DNA of 39,583 nucleotides. Source: Accumulibacter sp. (GTDB taxonomy: Bacteria; Pseudomonadota; Gammaproteobacteria; Burkholderiales; Rhodocyclaceae). Location: contig JAITIQ010000156.1 in the NCBI GenBank assembly GCA_031279425.1, positions 1 through 39,583 on the forward strand, in the 5' to 3' direction. The notes beneath the pieces are model-generated. The model worked only from the letters and a program-made list of their open reading frames with translations, ran no database searches and had not been told where the DNA came from. Of the stretch, positions 10,206 through 20,274 are shown one piece after another (the first letter of the stretch is position 1; the number at the start of each line of letters is the position of its first letter). A program made the translations under genes and the position numbers.

Positions 10206-10643
10206 GGCGTATTCCTTTCGACGGCGCGCGATCCGATGCGCCGTGTTCGGGAGAGGCGCGTATCGGGTCGAGATGGGGCCTGCCGACGGCGCGCGCTTCA
10301 TGTCGTGATGCTCCACTCCGCGTTTGCCGAGGCCGGCCAGCGCCGCTTCCAGCGTTTCGATGCGGGTTTGCGACGCACGCGGAAAATACTCGACGCTGGG
10401 CAGCGTAATGTCAAGGTGGCGCGCCGGATCAGGCGACCGAGCCGTTCAAGCGGCGCGGCGTGGCTCGAGTGGCGGGTATTCTTCGAGTGGTCCGACGGGC
10501 AGACCGCGAGCAAGGTGACGAGCGTGGCGCCGACCTCAATATCCGCGAGATGGCCAGCCGCCTTCGACCGCGATCGCCTGGCGCAAATTGCCGGGCCGGA
10601 CGCGTTCCGCTATCCTCTCGGTTTTGTCCGTCCCGCCGTTCCC

Positions 10644-11441
10644 ATGAGCATCGTTCTCAAGACTCCCGATGAAATCGAAAAGATGCGCCTCGCCTGCCGT
10701 CTCGCGGCGGAGGTGCTCGACTACGTCACGCCGTTCGTGAAACCGGGAGTCAGCACGGGAGAACTGGACCGGCTCTGCCACGATTACATGGTCGACGCGC
10801 TGGGATGCATCCCCGCATCATTGAACTACACGCCGCCGGGCTACACGCCCTACCCGAAATCGATCTGCACCTCGGTCAACCACCAGATCTGCCATGGCAT
10901 CCCCGGCGAGAGGCTCCTGAAGAACGGCGACATCGTCAACATCGACGTCGCCACCATCAAGAACGGCTATCACGGCGATACCAGCCGGATGTTCCTGGTC
11001 GGCGAGGTTTCCATCCTGGCCCGGCGGCTTTGCGACGTCACTTTCGAGTGTCTGTGGAAAGGCATCTGCCAGGTTCGTCCGGGCGCCACCCTGGGCGACA
11101 TCGGCCACGCCATCCAGCGGCACGCCGAGGGCGCCGGATTCTCGGTGGTGCGGGAATTCTGCGGCCACGGCGTCGGCGCGCGCTACCACGAAGATCCGCA
11201 AATCGTGCATTTCGGACAGCCTGGCACGGGGGCCGTGCTGCGTCCGAACATGATCTTCACCATCGAGCCGATGGTCAACGCCGGCAAGGCGGCGATCCGC
11301 GTGCTGTCCGACGGCTGGACGGTGGTCACCAAGGACCACAGCCTGTCGGCGCAGTGGGAGCACACGGTCCTCGTCACCGACGAAGGTTACGAAATCCTCA
11401 CCGTATCCGCCGGCATGCGCCCGCCCCCGATTGAACGGTGA
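10644..11441 (+). CDS. map: Type I methionine aminopeptidase
   Basis: [28 protein letters not shown]...[41 protein letters not shown]...[14 protein letters not shown]...[10 protein letters not shown]. Confidence 0.96.
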   Translation: MSIVLKTPDEIEKMRLACRLAAEVLDYVTPFVKPGVSTGELDRLCHDYMVDALGCIPASLNYTPPGYTPYPKSICTSVNHQICHGIPGERLLKNGDIVNIDVATIKNGYHGDTSRMFLVGEVSILARRLCDVTFECLWKGICQVRPGATLGDIGHAIQRHAEGAGFSVVREFCGHGVGARYHEDPQIVHFGQPGTGAVLRPNMIFTIEPMVNAGKAAIRVLSDGWTVVTKDHSLSAQWEHTVLVTDEGYEILTVSAGMRPPPIER

Positions 11442-14038
11442 ATGGTGAATCGCCGATGAAAGCCGACTTCAGGGATCGGACCGAATTCCTGTCCCGCCAT
11501 AAATCCCGCATCCGGAAAGGGCGGGTGGCCTTGCGCGATCAATACCTCGCGAGCCGCGAGCCGGAACCGGCGTATTTCCTCTACGAACACAGCCACCTGA
11601 TCGATGAAGTGCTGCGCGACCTGTGGAACGAGCTGCGCATCCCGGAATTCATGGCGCTCTGCGCGGTGGGCGGCTATGGCCGCGGCGAGCTGTGGCCTTG
11701 CTCGGACATCGATCTGCTGATCCTCCTGCCGGATGCTCCCGATGCGGAGCTCGCCGGGCGGATCGAACGGTTGGTCGGGCTGTTCTGGGACGTCGGTCTC
11801 GAAATCGGCCACAGCGTGCGCACGATGGAAGAATGCCTCAAGGAAGCCTGGGGCGATCTCACCATCCAGACGGCGCTGGTCGAAGCGCGGCTGATCGTCG
11901 GCAACCATGGCCTCTTCCAGCGAATGATCTTCGAATTCAGGAAACAGCTCGATGCCCAGGTGTTCTACCATACCAAGCGCGTCGAACAGGAGGAGCGCTA
12001 CCGCCGCCACGGTGGGTCGCCCTATAGCCTGGAACCGAACTGCAAGGAAAGTCCCGGCGGCCTGCGGGATCTGCAGACGATTCTGTGGATCGCACAGGCT
12101 GCGGGCTACGGGAACAGCTGGCGGGATCTCAAGCGCCACGGCTTCATCACCTATCAGGAAGAACAGGGTCTGGGACGCCGCGAACGTTTCCTGCAGAATC
12201 TGCGCATCCAGCTGCATCTTCTCGCCGGACGGCACGAGGACCGCCTGCTGTTCGACCACCAGACGGCGCTCGCCGAACGCATGGGTTTCAGGGACCAGCC
12301 CACCCGGCGCGCCAGCGAGCTGTTGATGCAGGAATACTATCGCATCGCCATGACGATCATGCAGCTCAATACCATCCTGATGCAGAACATGGGCGCGGCG
12401 ATATTCCCGTCGCCCGAGCAGGAGCCGACGCCGATCAACGATCGCTTCCAGAATGCGCACCAGTTGCTCGACGTCACTCACGAAAGGGTGTTCGTCGAGC
12501 ACCCCGAAGCCACGCTGGAAGTCTTCCTGCTCATGGGGCGGCATCCGGAACTCAAGGGTCTCACGGCGCGCACCATCCGCTTGCTGTGGCGCGCGCGCCG
12601 GATGATCGACGACGATTTCCGGCAGAACCCGGCGAACAAGAAACGCTTCATCGAGATCTTCAGGCAGCCGCGCGGCGTGCTGCACGAACTCCGGCGCATG
12701 AACCAGTTCGACATCCTCGGCCGCTACCTGCCGAAATTCGGCGCGATCGTCGGGCAGATGCAGCATGACCTGTTCCACGTCTACACGGTAGACCAGCACA
12801 TCATGCAGGTGTTGTACAATCTGCGCCGCTTCTCGGACACCAACTTCACGCATGAATATCCGTTCTGCAGCCAGTTGATCAATGAATTTGACAAGCCGTG
12901 GCTGCTCTACATCGCCGCGCTGTTCCACGACATCGCCAAGGGACGTGGCGGCGGCCACTCGGAACTCGGCGCCTTTGATGCGCAGGAGTTCTGCGACGAA
13001 CACGGACTGGCCGAGGAAGAAACGGAATTGATCGTCTGGCTGGTGCGCAACCATCTGCTCATGTCGAACGTCGCCCAGAAACAGGATATCGCGGATCCCG
13101 ACGTCGCCGCCTCGTTCGCCCGGACGGTCAGGGACGAACGCCGCCTGACCGCGCTCTACCTCCTGACCGTGGCCGACATCCGCGGCACCAGCCCGAAAGT
13201 CTGGAATTCGTGGAAAGGCCAGTTGCTCGAAGGGCTGTACCACCAGACCCGCCGGCTGCTGGCCTCGGGAGGACAGGTGCCGGCGCAGGGCATCATCCGG
13301 GAGCGCAAGGAGGAAGCCCTGCGACTGATGCTGTTCCACGGCGTGCATGAATCGGAGCATGAACGGTTCTGGAACCAGCTCGACACGGTGTATTTTCTGC
13401 GTCATTCCGCCGAGGAAATCGCCTGGCACACCCGTGCCCTGCACTACCGCATCAACACCGCGGAGCCGGTCGTCCGGGCCCGTCTCAACCCGCAGGGAGA
13501 CGGCATCGAAGTCATGACCTACATGCGCGACCAGCGCGACCTGTTCTCCCGCATCGTCGGCTTCTTCAGCCGCACCGGCTACAACATCCTCGACGCGCGC
13601 ATCCATACGACCCGGCACGGCTATGCGCTGGACAGCTTCATCATGCTGGACGTCACCGGACGCGACAGCGACCGCAGCATGATCAGCTACATCGAACACG
13701 AACTGACGGAACGCCTCGTTCGGCAAGGGCCTCCCGACCGGCCGGCCGACGGGCGCCTCTCGCGCCAGGTCCGGCATTTCCCGATCCGGCCCCAGGTGGC
13801 CATAGAGACCGACGAGAAAAACGAACAATTCGTCCTTTCGGTCAACGCTTCCGACCGTCCGGGCTTGCTGTATACGATCGCCAGCGTACTGGCGGCGCAC
13901 GGCGCGAACCTGCATACCGCCAAGATCGCGACCATGGGGGAACGGGTCGAGGACACCTTCCTGATCGCGGGCGGCGATCTTGCCAACGAACAGAGCCGGA
14001 TCCGGCTGGAAACGGATTTATTGAACCAGTTGAAGTGA
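11438..14038 (+). CDS. glnD: [Protein-PII] uridylyltransferase / uridylyl-removing enzyme (possible ATG start at 11456)
   Basis: [21 protein letters not shown] nucleotidyltransferase motif, HD motif ([17 protein letters not shown]), two C-terminal ACT domains; just downstream of map. Confidence 0.96.
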   Translation: MNGESPMKADFRDRTEFLSRHKSRIRKGRVALRDQYLASREPEPAYFLYEHSHLIDEVLRDLWNELRIPEFMALCAVGGYGRGELWPCSDIDLLILLPDAPDAELAGRIERLVGLFWDVGLEIGHSVRTMEECLKEAWGDLTIQTALVEARLIVGNHGLFQRMIFEFRKQLDAQVFYHTKRVEQEERYRRHGGSPYSLEPNCKESPGGLRDLQTILWIAQAAGYGNSWRDLKRHGFITYQEEQGLGRRERFLQNLRIQLHLLAGRHEDRLLFDHQTALAERMGFRDQPTRRASELLMQEYYRIAMTIMQLNTILMQNMGAAIFPSPEQEPTPINDRFQNAHQLLDVTHERVFVEHPEATLEVFLLMGRHPELKGLTARTIRLLWRARRMIDDDFRQNPANKKRFIEIFRQPRGVLHELRRMNQFDILGRYLPKFGAIVGQMQHDLFHVYTVDQHIMQVLYNLRRFSDTNFTHEYPFCSQLINEFDKPWLLYIAALFHDIAKGRGGGHSELGAFDAQEFCDEHGLAEEETELIVWLVRNHLLMSNVAQKQDIADPDVAASFARTVRDERRLTALYLLTVADIRGTSPKVWNSWKGQLLEGLYHQTRRLLASGGQVPAQGIIRERKEEALRLMLFHGVHESEHERFWNQLDTVYFLRHSAEEIAWHTRALHYRINTAEPVVRARLNPQGDGIEVMTYMRDQRDLFSRIVGFFSRTGYNILDARIHTTRHGYALDSFIMLDVTGRDSDRSMISYIEHELTERLVRQGPPDRPADGRLSRQVRHFPIRPQVAIETDEKNEQFVLSVNASDRPGLLYTIASVLAAHGANLHTAKIATMGERVEDTFLIAGGDLANEQSRIRLETDLLNQLK

Positions 14039-14075
14039 AACACCGCCAACAACCAAACCATGAAAGGAACTATCC

Positions 14076-15074
14076 ATGACTCGCAAAAACCTCTCTTCGT
14101 CAGCCATTTCCGTTCTTATCCTGAGCCTGGCCGCCTGCTCGCAAATGCAGATGGGATCTTCTGCGGCCAAGACGGAAGCCACCGGATCGGCAGGGGGCTC
14201 GGAGAGCCAGAACGCGAATGCTCAACTGGAGCGCTGCGACGCCTCGCTCGGCACCATCGCCGTGGTCGAGGATACCGATGCCCCGTGGTACGGCGTCCTG
14301 ACCGGGCAATATCGCCTGGGATCCACCACGCCGGTGCTCAAGCTCTTGATCCAGCAATCGAACTGCTTCGTCGTGGTCGAACGCGGACGCGCGATGAGCA
14401 ACATGATGCAGGAGCGCGCCCTGCAGCAATCGGGCGAATTGCGCTCGAACTCCCGTTTCGGCAAGGGGCAGATGGTTTCGGCGGATTACTCGCTCTCCCC
14501 GTCCATCACCTTCTCCAACAACAATGCTGGTGGCATGGGCACGGCCATTGGTGGCATGTTGGGCGGCTCGCTCGGCGCGGCCATCGGCGGCAGCCTCAAT
14601 GCCAAGGAAGCCAGCACCCTGCTGACGCTGGTCGATAACCGTTCCGGCGTGCAGCTCGCCTCGGCCGAGGGCAGCGCCAGGAACTGGGACTTCGGCATGG
14701 TCGGCGGCATGCTCGGCAGCGGCTTCGGCGCTGTTGGCGGCGGCTATTCCAATACCGCCGAAGGCAAGGTGATCGTCGCCGCGTTCATGGATTCGTACAA
14801 CGGCGTCGTGCGTGCCGTGCGCAACTACAAGATGCAAACGGTCAAGGGCGGTCTCGGCACCGGTGGCAACCTGGGCGTGCAGGGTGCGTCGTCGCAGATG
14901 ATGACGTTGTTCGAAGCGCAGACGAGGCTCAATGAACTTGGATTCAGCGTCGGCAGACCCGACGGCAAGCTTGGACCGCGCACCAAGTCGCAGTTGAGCC
15001 GCTTCCAGCAGTCGCGCGGGATACCGACTACTGGCGCGCTGGATTCGGCGACCATCGACGAGCTGTCGAGGTAA
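14076..15074 (+). CDS. Lipoprotein with CsgG/HfaB-like domain, glycine-zipper segments and C-terminal peptidoglycan-binding (PG_binding_1) domain
   Basis: Lipobox LSLAAC; CsgG-like core (LKLLIQQSNCFVVVERGRAMSNMMQERALQQSGE); GGMGTAIGGMLGGSLGAAIGG; C-term LFEAQTRLNELGFSVGRPDGKLGPRTKSQLSRFQQSRGIPTTGALDSATIDEL. Confidence 0.82.
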   Translation: MTRKNLSSSAISVLILSLAACSQMQMGSSAAKTEATGSAGGSESQNANAQLERCDASLGTIAVVEDTDAPWYGVLTGQYRLGSTTPVLKLLIQQSNCFVVVERGRAMSNMMQERALQQSGELRSNSRFGKGQMVSADYSLSPSITFSNNNAGGMGTAIGGMLGGSLGAAIGGSLNAKEASTLLTLVDNRSGVQLASAEGSARNWDFGMVGGMLGSGFGAVGGGYSNTAEGKVIVAAFMDSYNGVVRAVRNYKMQTVKGGLGTGGNLGVQGASSQMMTLFEAQTRLNELGFSVGRPDGKLGPRTKSQLSRFQQSRGIPTTGALDSATIDELSR

Positions 15075-15121
15075 TTCCAATCGTCGGGATGGCAGGGCGC
15101 ATGCTCCGCCGACATGACCCT

Positions 15122-15205
15122 TCAGTCAACGTGCTGAATGTCGACGATGACGGATGCGCCGTATTGTTTCCACTTCACGAGGATGACGTAGCTGCGGGGT
15201 GAAAC
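15122..15205 (-). pseudogene. Possible orphan C-terminal remnant (...SPRSYVILVKWKQYGASVIVDIQHVD*), truncated at the glnD-like repeat
   Basis: Reverse-strand frame ending in TGA at 15124-15122, protein-like composition; within the adjacent repeat the frame hits a stop at 15227-15229. Confidence 0.35.
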
Positions 15206-15332
15206 TCCAGCGAATGATCTTCGAATTCAGGAAACAGCTCGATGCCCAGGCGTTCTACCATACCAAGCGCGTCGAACAGGAGGAGCGCTACCGCCGCCAC
15301 GGTGGGTCCGCCCTACAGCCTGGAACCGAACT
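15206..15332 (+). repeat. Frameshifted partial duplicate of glnD (source 11916-12041)
   Basis: tccagcgaatgatcttcgaattcaggaaacagctcgatgcccagg[c/t]gttctaccataccaagcgcgtcgaacaggaggagcgctaccgccgccacggtgggtc... matches by direct reading with 2 substitutions and a 1-nt insertion. Confidence 0.97.
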
Positions 15333-15341
15333 TCCTCTGGA

Positions 15342-16280
15342 TTATGGTGGCCGGCCCGTCAGCAGCGCATCGACTCTTTTCCCGATTCGTCCGCATACGT
15401 CGGCGGCCAGGCAGTCGAAGCTTTCCGGGCGGAGCGTGTTGGTCATCCAGGTGATCTGGCGCTTGGCGAGCTGCCGGGTGGCATAGATGCCGCGATCGCG
15501 CAGTTCGTGCCGCGGAATGATCCCGTTCTGCGCCTGCCAGACCTGCCGATAGCCGACGCAGCGCATCGACGGGAGATCCGGCGAGAGCGTGTACTTGCCG
15601 TGTAGATGAGCCACTTCATTTTCGAGTCCGGCGAGAAGCATCGCGTCGAAACGCCGGGCGATGCGCGCGTGCAGGGCGTTTCGGTCGGAAGGCAGAAGCC
15701 CCAGCGCGAGGAAGCGGTAGGGTGGCCGCTGCGTTCGTCTCTCGCCGATCCATTCCGACATCGGCCGGCCCGACAGCCGGAAGACTTCCAGCGCGCGCTG
15801 GATGCGCTGCGCATCGGTCACGGGGAGGCGCGCGGCGGTCGCCGGATCGACTCGCGCCAGCTCGGCGTGCAGGGCCGGCCACCCATCCGCGGCGGCGCGC
15901 GCGTCGAGTTCGGCGCGGACGGCGGCATCGGCCCGAGGTAGCTCCGCCAGGCCCTCGCACAGGGCCTTGTAGTAAAGCATGGTGCCGCCGGCGAGCAGGG
16001 GAATCCGGTCACGCGCCGTGATTTTTCCCATCGCGGCCAGCGCATCGCTGCGAAAACGGGCCGCGGAATAGGCTTCCTCCGGACTGATCAGGTCGATCAG
16101 GTGGTGCGGAAAGGCTTTCCGGATGGCGGCGTCGGGCTTGGCCGTGCCGATGTCCATGTCACGGAAAACCTGCGCCGAATCGACGCTGACGATTTCGACT
16201 GGAAAGCGCTCGGCCAGCCACAGGGCGACCCTCGTCTTGCCCGAAGCGGTCGGACCCATGAGCAGGATGGCAGGAGGCAT
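15342..16280 (-). CDS. miaA: tRNA dimethylallyltransferase
   Basis: [50 protein letters not shown]...[22 protein letters not shown] at 15342-15344; longer frame begins at 16319. Confidence 0.95.
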   Translation of the reverse strand: MPPAILLMGPTASGKTRVALWLAERFPVEIVSVDSAQVFRDMDIGTAKPDAAIRKAFPHHLIDLISPEEAYSAARFRSDALAAMGKITARDRIPLLAGGTMLYYKALCEGLAELPRADAAVRAELDARAAADGWPALHAELARVDPATAARLPVTDAQRIQRALEVFRLSGRPMSEWIGERRTQRPPYRFLALGLLPSDRNALHARIARRFDAMLLAGLENEVAHLHGKYTLSPDLPSMRCVGYRQVWQAQNGIIPRHELRDRGIYATRQLAKRQITWMTNTLRPESFDCLAADVCGRIGKRVDALLTGRPP

Positions 16281-16393
16281 TTCACGCCTGTCCTGACGGG
16301 AGGGGAATTCCTGCGGCACTCATCGCGGTATGCTTTCACTCAACGAGGTTGAATTCGCCACCTTTGCCGTTGTTGAACAGAAGATGAAAAAAC

Positions 16394-16548
16394 CTTGAGA
16401 GTGTAGACTCTGCTTATAAACATACTGATTTAATTGGTTTTTGTTCCGCATACCTATCTATTGATGATCAACGCAGTATTTCATTAAAAATGATTGATAT
16501 TTCATATAGTTACCGTGTATCTGTCTATACATAGGGCAACACTCTCAA
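16394..16548. mobile_element. Candidate non-autonomous MITE-like element
   Basis: TTGAGAGTGT (16394-16403) and its exact reverse complement ACACTCTCAA (16539-16548); flanked by direct repeat AAACC (16389-16393 and 16549-16553); interior about one-third GC. Confidence 0.55.
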
Positions 16549-16597
16549 AAACCATTAGAGCACATTAACAAACTAATGCGCAGGCATTATATACACT

Positions 16598-16635
16598 CGT
16601 CATTGCGAGGAACGCAGCGACGGACAATCCATGCC
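16598..16635. repeat. Dispersed intergenic repeat cgtcattgcgaggaacgcagcgacggacaatccatgcc
   Basis: Related copy at 18555-18583 (gaggagcgaagcgacgcggcaatccat). Confidence 0.6.
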
Positions 16636-16690
16636 TTCCTCCGGCGCAGCCGCAAACTGACTGTCTTCTGTCCTCTGTCCTCTGCGCCGC

Positions 16691-18475
16691 CTACCGCCCG
16701 CGCAGGAACAGCTTGTCGAGTTCCCGCAGCGAAAGCTCTGTCCAGGTGGGGCGGCCGTGGTTGCATTGATCGGCGCGTTCGGTTTCCTCCATCTGGCGCA
16801 GCAGGGCGTTCATTTCCGGGAGCGAGAGCGCCCGCCGGGCATGCACGGCGCCATGGCAGGCCAGCGTCGCCAGGAGCTCGTCGCGCCGGGAGTTCGGCAT
16901 CTGGCTGACGCCGTGCTCGCGCAGTTCGGCCAGCAGTCCGCGCACCAGGGCCACGGGATCGGCGGCCTGCAGCAGGGCCGGGACGCCGCGCACGGCCAGC
17001 TGTGCCGGGCCCATGGGCGCCACCTCGAAGCCGAGTTCGCGCAAGGCTCCGGCGTGCTCCTCGACGGCGGCGACGTCCAGCGCGTCGGCCGTGAAGACGG
17101 CGGGGATGAGCAGCGCCTGGGTGGCGACCCGTTGCCCGTCGAAGACTTTTTTGAGTTTTTCGTACAGGATGCGCTCGTGCGCGGCGTGCATGTCGACGAT
17201 GATCAGCCCCTGCGCGTTCTGCGCCAGGACGTAGATGCCGTGCAGTTGCGCCAGGGCGTAACCCAGCGGCGGTGTATCGGGCGCTTCCGCCGGCGCTTCC
17301 GGAGCAGTCAGGGCTGCGCGGCTGAAGGCGTAATAGGCCGCCGGCTCCGCGGCGTGCGGCGCGGATTGGCGCGGCAGCATCCATGGACGGGACGGCCGGG
17401 AGGCCGACCGCGCCGAATCCATCTTCCGGAGGGCTTGGGTTTCGGCCTGAGCCGGCGAAGCCGGTGAGCCGCTCAACGGACTGGACAGCGCCTTGTGCAC
17501 GGTATGCAGCACGAACTGGTGCACCGCCCGGCTGTCGCGGAAACGCACCTCGGTCTTGGCCGGATGGACATTGACATCGACCAGGGCCGGATCGACTTCG
17601 AGAAACAGGCAGTATGCCGGGTAGCGGCTGCCGTGCAGCATGTCCCGGTAGGCTTCGCGCAGGGCATGCGCAAGCAGTCTGTCGCGCACGAAGCGGCCGT
17701 TGACGTAGCAGTACTGGGTATCGCCGCGCGGCCGCGAGTGGGCGGGCGTCGCGCAGTAGCCGAAAAGACGCAGCGGGCCGGCGCCAGCGTTTACGACGCG
17801 CGATTCGGCCAGGAAATCCTCGCCGAGAATGGCGCCGGTGCGCCCGGTGGCGTCGCTGCGGGCAAGGTGCAGGCCGACGCGCCCATTGTGCGCGAGCATG
17901 AACGCCGCTTCCGGATGAGCCAGGGCGATGCGCTTGACGGCTTCGGCACAGTACGCGAATTCCGTGGCTTCGGATTTGAGAAATTTGCGCCGCGCCGGGG
18001 TGTTGTAGTACAGCTCGCGCATTTCGACTACCGTGCCCTTGATCAGCGCGGCGGGTTCCGGCGTCGCCCCGGGTTCGCCCGGAAGGCGCCAGGCGTGGGC
18101 CGATCCGGCCTGGCGGCTGGTCAGTGTGAGATGCGCGACCGAGGCGACCGAGGCCAGGGCCTCGCCCCGGAAACCGAGAGTGGCGACGTGCTCGAGATCG
18201 GCGAGCGAGGCGATTTTCGACGTGGCATGGCGGGTCAGGGCCAAGGCCAGTTCGTCACGCGCGATGCCGCCGCCGTCGTCGATGACGCGGATCAGCTTGA
18301 CGCCGCCTTCCTCGACCTGGATGTTGATGACCGTGCCGCCCGCGTCGAGCGCGTTTTCGAGCAGCTCCTTCAATACCGAGGACGGACGTTCGACCACTTC
18401 CCCGGCGGCGATCTGGCTGATCAGCGCGTCCGGGAGAAGCTGGATCGGGGAACGAAGCGAAGCGGCTTGCGGCAT
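16691..18475 (-). CDS. mutL: DNA mismatch repair protein MutL
   Basis: [34 protein letters not shown]...[23 protein letters not shown]...[14 protein letters not shown]-term [22 protein letters not shown]. Confidence 0.97.
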   Translation of the reverse strand: MPQAASLRSPIQLLPDALISQIAAGEVVERPSSVLKELLENALDAGGTVINIQVEEGGVKLIRVIDDGGGIARDELALALTRHATSKIASLADLEHVATLGFRGEALASVASVAHLTLTSRQAGSAHAWRLPGEPGATPEPAALIKGTVVEMRELYYNTPARRKFLKSEATEFAYCAEAVKRIALAHPEAAFMLAHNGRVGLHLARSDATGRTGAILGEDFLAESRVVNAGAGPLRLFGYCATPAHSRPRGDTQYCYVNGRFVRDRLLAHALREAYRDMLHGSRYPAYCLFLEVDPALVDVNVHPAKTEVRFRDSRAVHQFVLHTVHKALSSPLSGSPASPAQAETQALRKMDSARSASRPSRPWMLPRQSAPHAAEPAAYYAFSRAALTAPEAPAEAPDTPPLGYALAQLHGIYVLAQNAQGLIIVDMHAAHERILYEKLKKVFDGQRVATQALLIPAVFTADALDVAAVEEHAGALRELGFEVAPMGPAQLAVRGVPALLQAADPVALVRGLLAELREHGVSQMPNSRRDELLATLACHGAVHARRALSLPEMNALLRQMEETERADQCNHGRPTWTELSLRELDKLFLRGR

Positions 18476-18554
18476 TCGCCGATTATACCGGCCGGGCTGC
18501 CGGAAGCCGGCATCCAGCCGACAAAACGAGACGCCAATTCCCTCCCCCTCGAAG

Positions 18555-18583
18555 GCAGAGGAGCGAAGCGACGCGGCAATCCA
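18555..18583. repeat. Second copy of the gaggagcgaagcgacgcggcaatccat repeat
   Basis: Similar to 16598-16635. Confidence 0.55.
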
Positions 18584-18752
18584 TCCGGCAGCCCAGCGAT
18601 CCGGAAAGGTTTTCTCCTCCTCTTTGGATCGCACTCCAATCGCCCCGATCGCCAATCACCTCCCACTTCCCACGCATTTTCAAGTAGACTCGATCATTTC
18701 CACCTTGCTCCACCGTTTCGCATGGCGGGGGGCTTTTCCAGAAGGAGTGTCC

Positions 18753-19190
18753 ATGCGTCATTACGAGATCGTATTCATCGTCCATCCGGACCAGAGCGAG
18801 CAGGTTCCGGCGATGATCGAGCGCTACCAGTCGATCATCGCTGCGCAGGGCGGCCAGGTCCACCGTCTCGAAGACTGGGGCCGCCGCCAGTTGGCCTATC
18901 CGATCCAGAAGCTGCACAAGGCCCATTACGTGCTGATGAACATCGAGTGCGGCGGCGAGGTGCTGGCCGAGCTCGAACACGGCTTCAAATTCAACGACGC
19001 GGTGCTGCGCCACCTGATCATCAAGACGAAAAAGGCCGTCACGACGCCTTCTCCGATGATGAAGGAGGAGAAATCGAAGTCGATGCTGGAACCGCCGCCG
19101 CAACCAGCGCCGCCGGCGCAAAGCGAGGAAGCGCCGGCGCCTGCCGAAGCGGTCGCCGCGGCGGCCGGCGCGGAAGCGGCGGCGGGTTGA
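18753..19190 (+). CDS. rpsF: 30S ribosomal protein bS6
   Basis: [65 protein letters not shown]; Pro/Ala/Glu-rich C-terminal tail. Confidence 0.97.
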   Translation: MRHYEIVFIVHPDQSEQVPAMIERYQSIIAAQGGQVHRLEDWGRRQLAYPIQKLHKAHYVLMNIECGGEVLAELEHGFKFNDAVLRHLIIKTKKAVTTPSPMMKEEKSKSMLEPPPQPAPPAQSEEAPAPAEAVAAAAGAEAAAG

Positions 19191-19191
19191 T

Positions 19192-19530
19192 TTGCCCGGG
19201 GGCAACCGCGTCGAGCTGGACGGGATCCTGATCGAGCGCAAGGCGCTGCGTTTCACTCCCGCCGGCGTGCCGGTCGTGGAATGCCTGATCGGACACGGCT
19301 CGGAGCAGATCGAGGCGGGCAGTCCGTGGCGCGTCGAATGCGAGATTCCGGCCATTGCCCTGGGGGAGCCGGCCCGCTGGATGCAGCAGGCCGCTCCCGG
19401 AATGTCGGTTCGCCTGACGGGATTTCTGGCCGCTCGCGGCAAGCGCGGCAGACAACTCAGATTGCATGTGACCACCATTGAATTCGAGGAAGGAAAGACA
19501 AATGGCAAGATTCATGAAGAAGAAGGATGA
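19192..19530 (+). CDS. priB: Primosomal replication protein N
   Basis: TTG start; [35 protein letters not shown]...; conserved position between rpsF and rpsR. Confidence 0.9.
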   Translation: MPGGNRVELDGILIERKALRFTPAGVPVVECLIGHGSEQIEAGSPWRVECEIPAIALGEPARWMQQAAPGMSVRLTGFLAARGKRGRQLRLHVTTIEFEEGKTNGKIHEEEG

Positions 19531-19777
19531 CAAGAACGTCAAGAAGCGCGGCAGCGGGCTGTTCAAGCGCCGCAAGTTCTGCCGCTTCACCGCCGAGAAG
19601 ATGGAAAGCATCGACTACAAGGATGTCGACCTCTTCAAGGAATACATCGCCGAAAACGCCAAGATCATGCCGGCGCGGCTGACTGGCACCAAGGCCGGCT
19701 ACCAGCGCATGTTGTCGGTGGCCATCAAGCGCGCGCGCTTCCTGGCGCTCCTGCCCTACACCGACAACCACCAGTGA
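19502..19777 (+). CDS. rpsR: 30S ribosomal protein bS18
   Basis: [71 protein letters not shown]. Confidence 0.97.
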   Translation: MARFMKKKDDKNVKKRGSGLFKRRKFCRFTAEKMESIDYKDVDLFKEYIAENAKIMPARLTGTKAGYQRMLSVAIKRARFLALLPYTDNHQ

Positions 19778-19792
19778 GCGGAGGATGAGACG

Positions 19793-20242
19793 ATGCAAAT
19801 CATTCTGATGGAGAAGGTCGGCAATCTCGGCAACCTCGGCGATCTCGTCAAGGTCAAGGATGGCTACGCCCGCAACTTCCTGATTCCCTCCGGCAAGGCC
19901 AGGCGCGCCACGCCGGCGGCGATGAAGGAATTCGAGGCCAGGCGCGCCGAACTGGAAAGGGCGGCGACCGAAAAGCTCTCCGCGGCGCGGGAATTCGCCA
20001 GCCGGCTGGAAGGCGTGGCCGTGACCGTGGCCCGCAAGGCGGGCGTCGACGGCCGCCTGTTCGGTTCGGTGACCAATTTCGACATCGCCGAAGGACTCGA
20101 AGCGCTGGGCCACCAGGTCGACAAATCCGACATCCGCATGCCGGACGGCCCGCTCAAGGCGGTCGGCGAGTGGGATCTGGAAGTCGTGCTGCACACCGAC
20201 ATCATCGCGACGATCAAGGTGATCGTGGTCGGCGAGCAGTAA
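19793..20242 (+). CDS. rplI: 50S ribosomal protein bL9
   Basis: [40 protein letters not shown]. Confidence 0.97.
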   Translation: MQIILMEKVGNLGNLGDLVKVKDGYARNFLIPSGKARRATPAAMKEFEARRAELERAATEKLSAAREFASRLEGVAVTVARKAGVDGRLFGSVTNFDIAEGLEALGHQVDKSDIRMPDGPLKAVGEWDLEVVLHTDIIATIKVIVVGEQ

Positions 20243-20274
20243 AAGGCCGTGAGCAGTGAAACGTGATTGAGTGA

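Noticed and set aside
9465-10643. Apparent 5' extension of map back over guaC antisense
   Set aside because: Conserved Map start [14 protein letters not shown] is at 10644; upstream residues are antisense to guaC.
11387-13915. 842-aa ORF antisense to glnD
   Set aside because: Mirror of glnD codon usage with no domain signature; glnD is certain.
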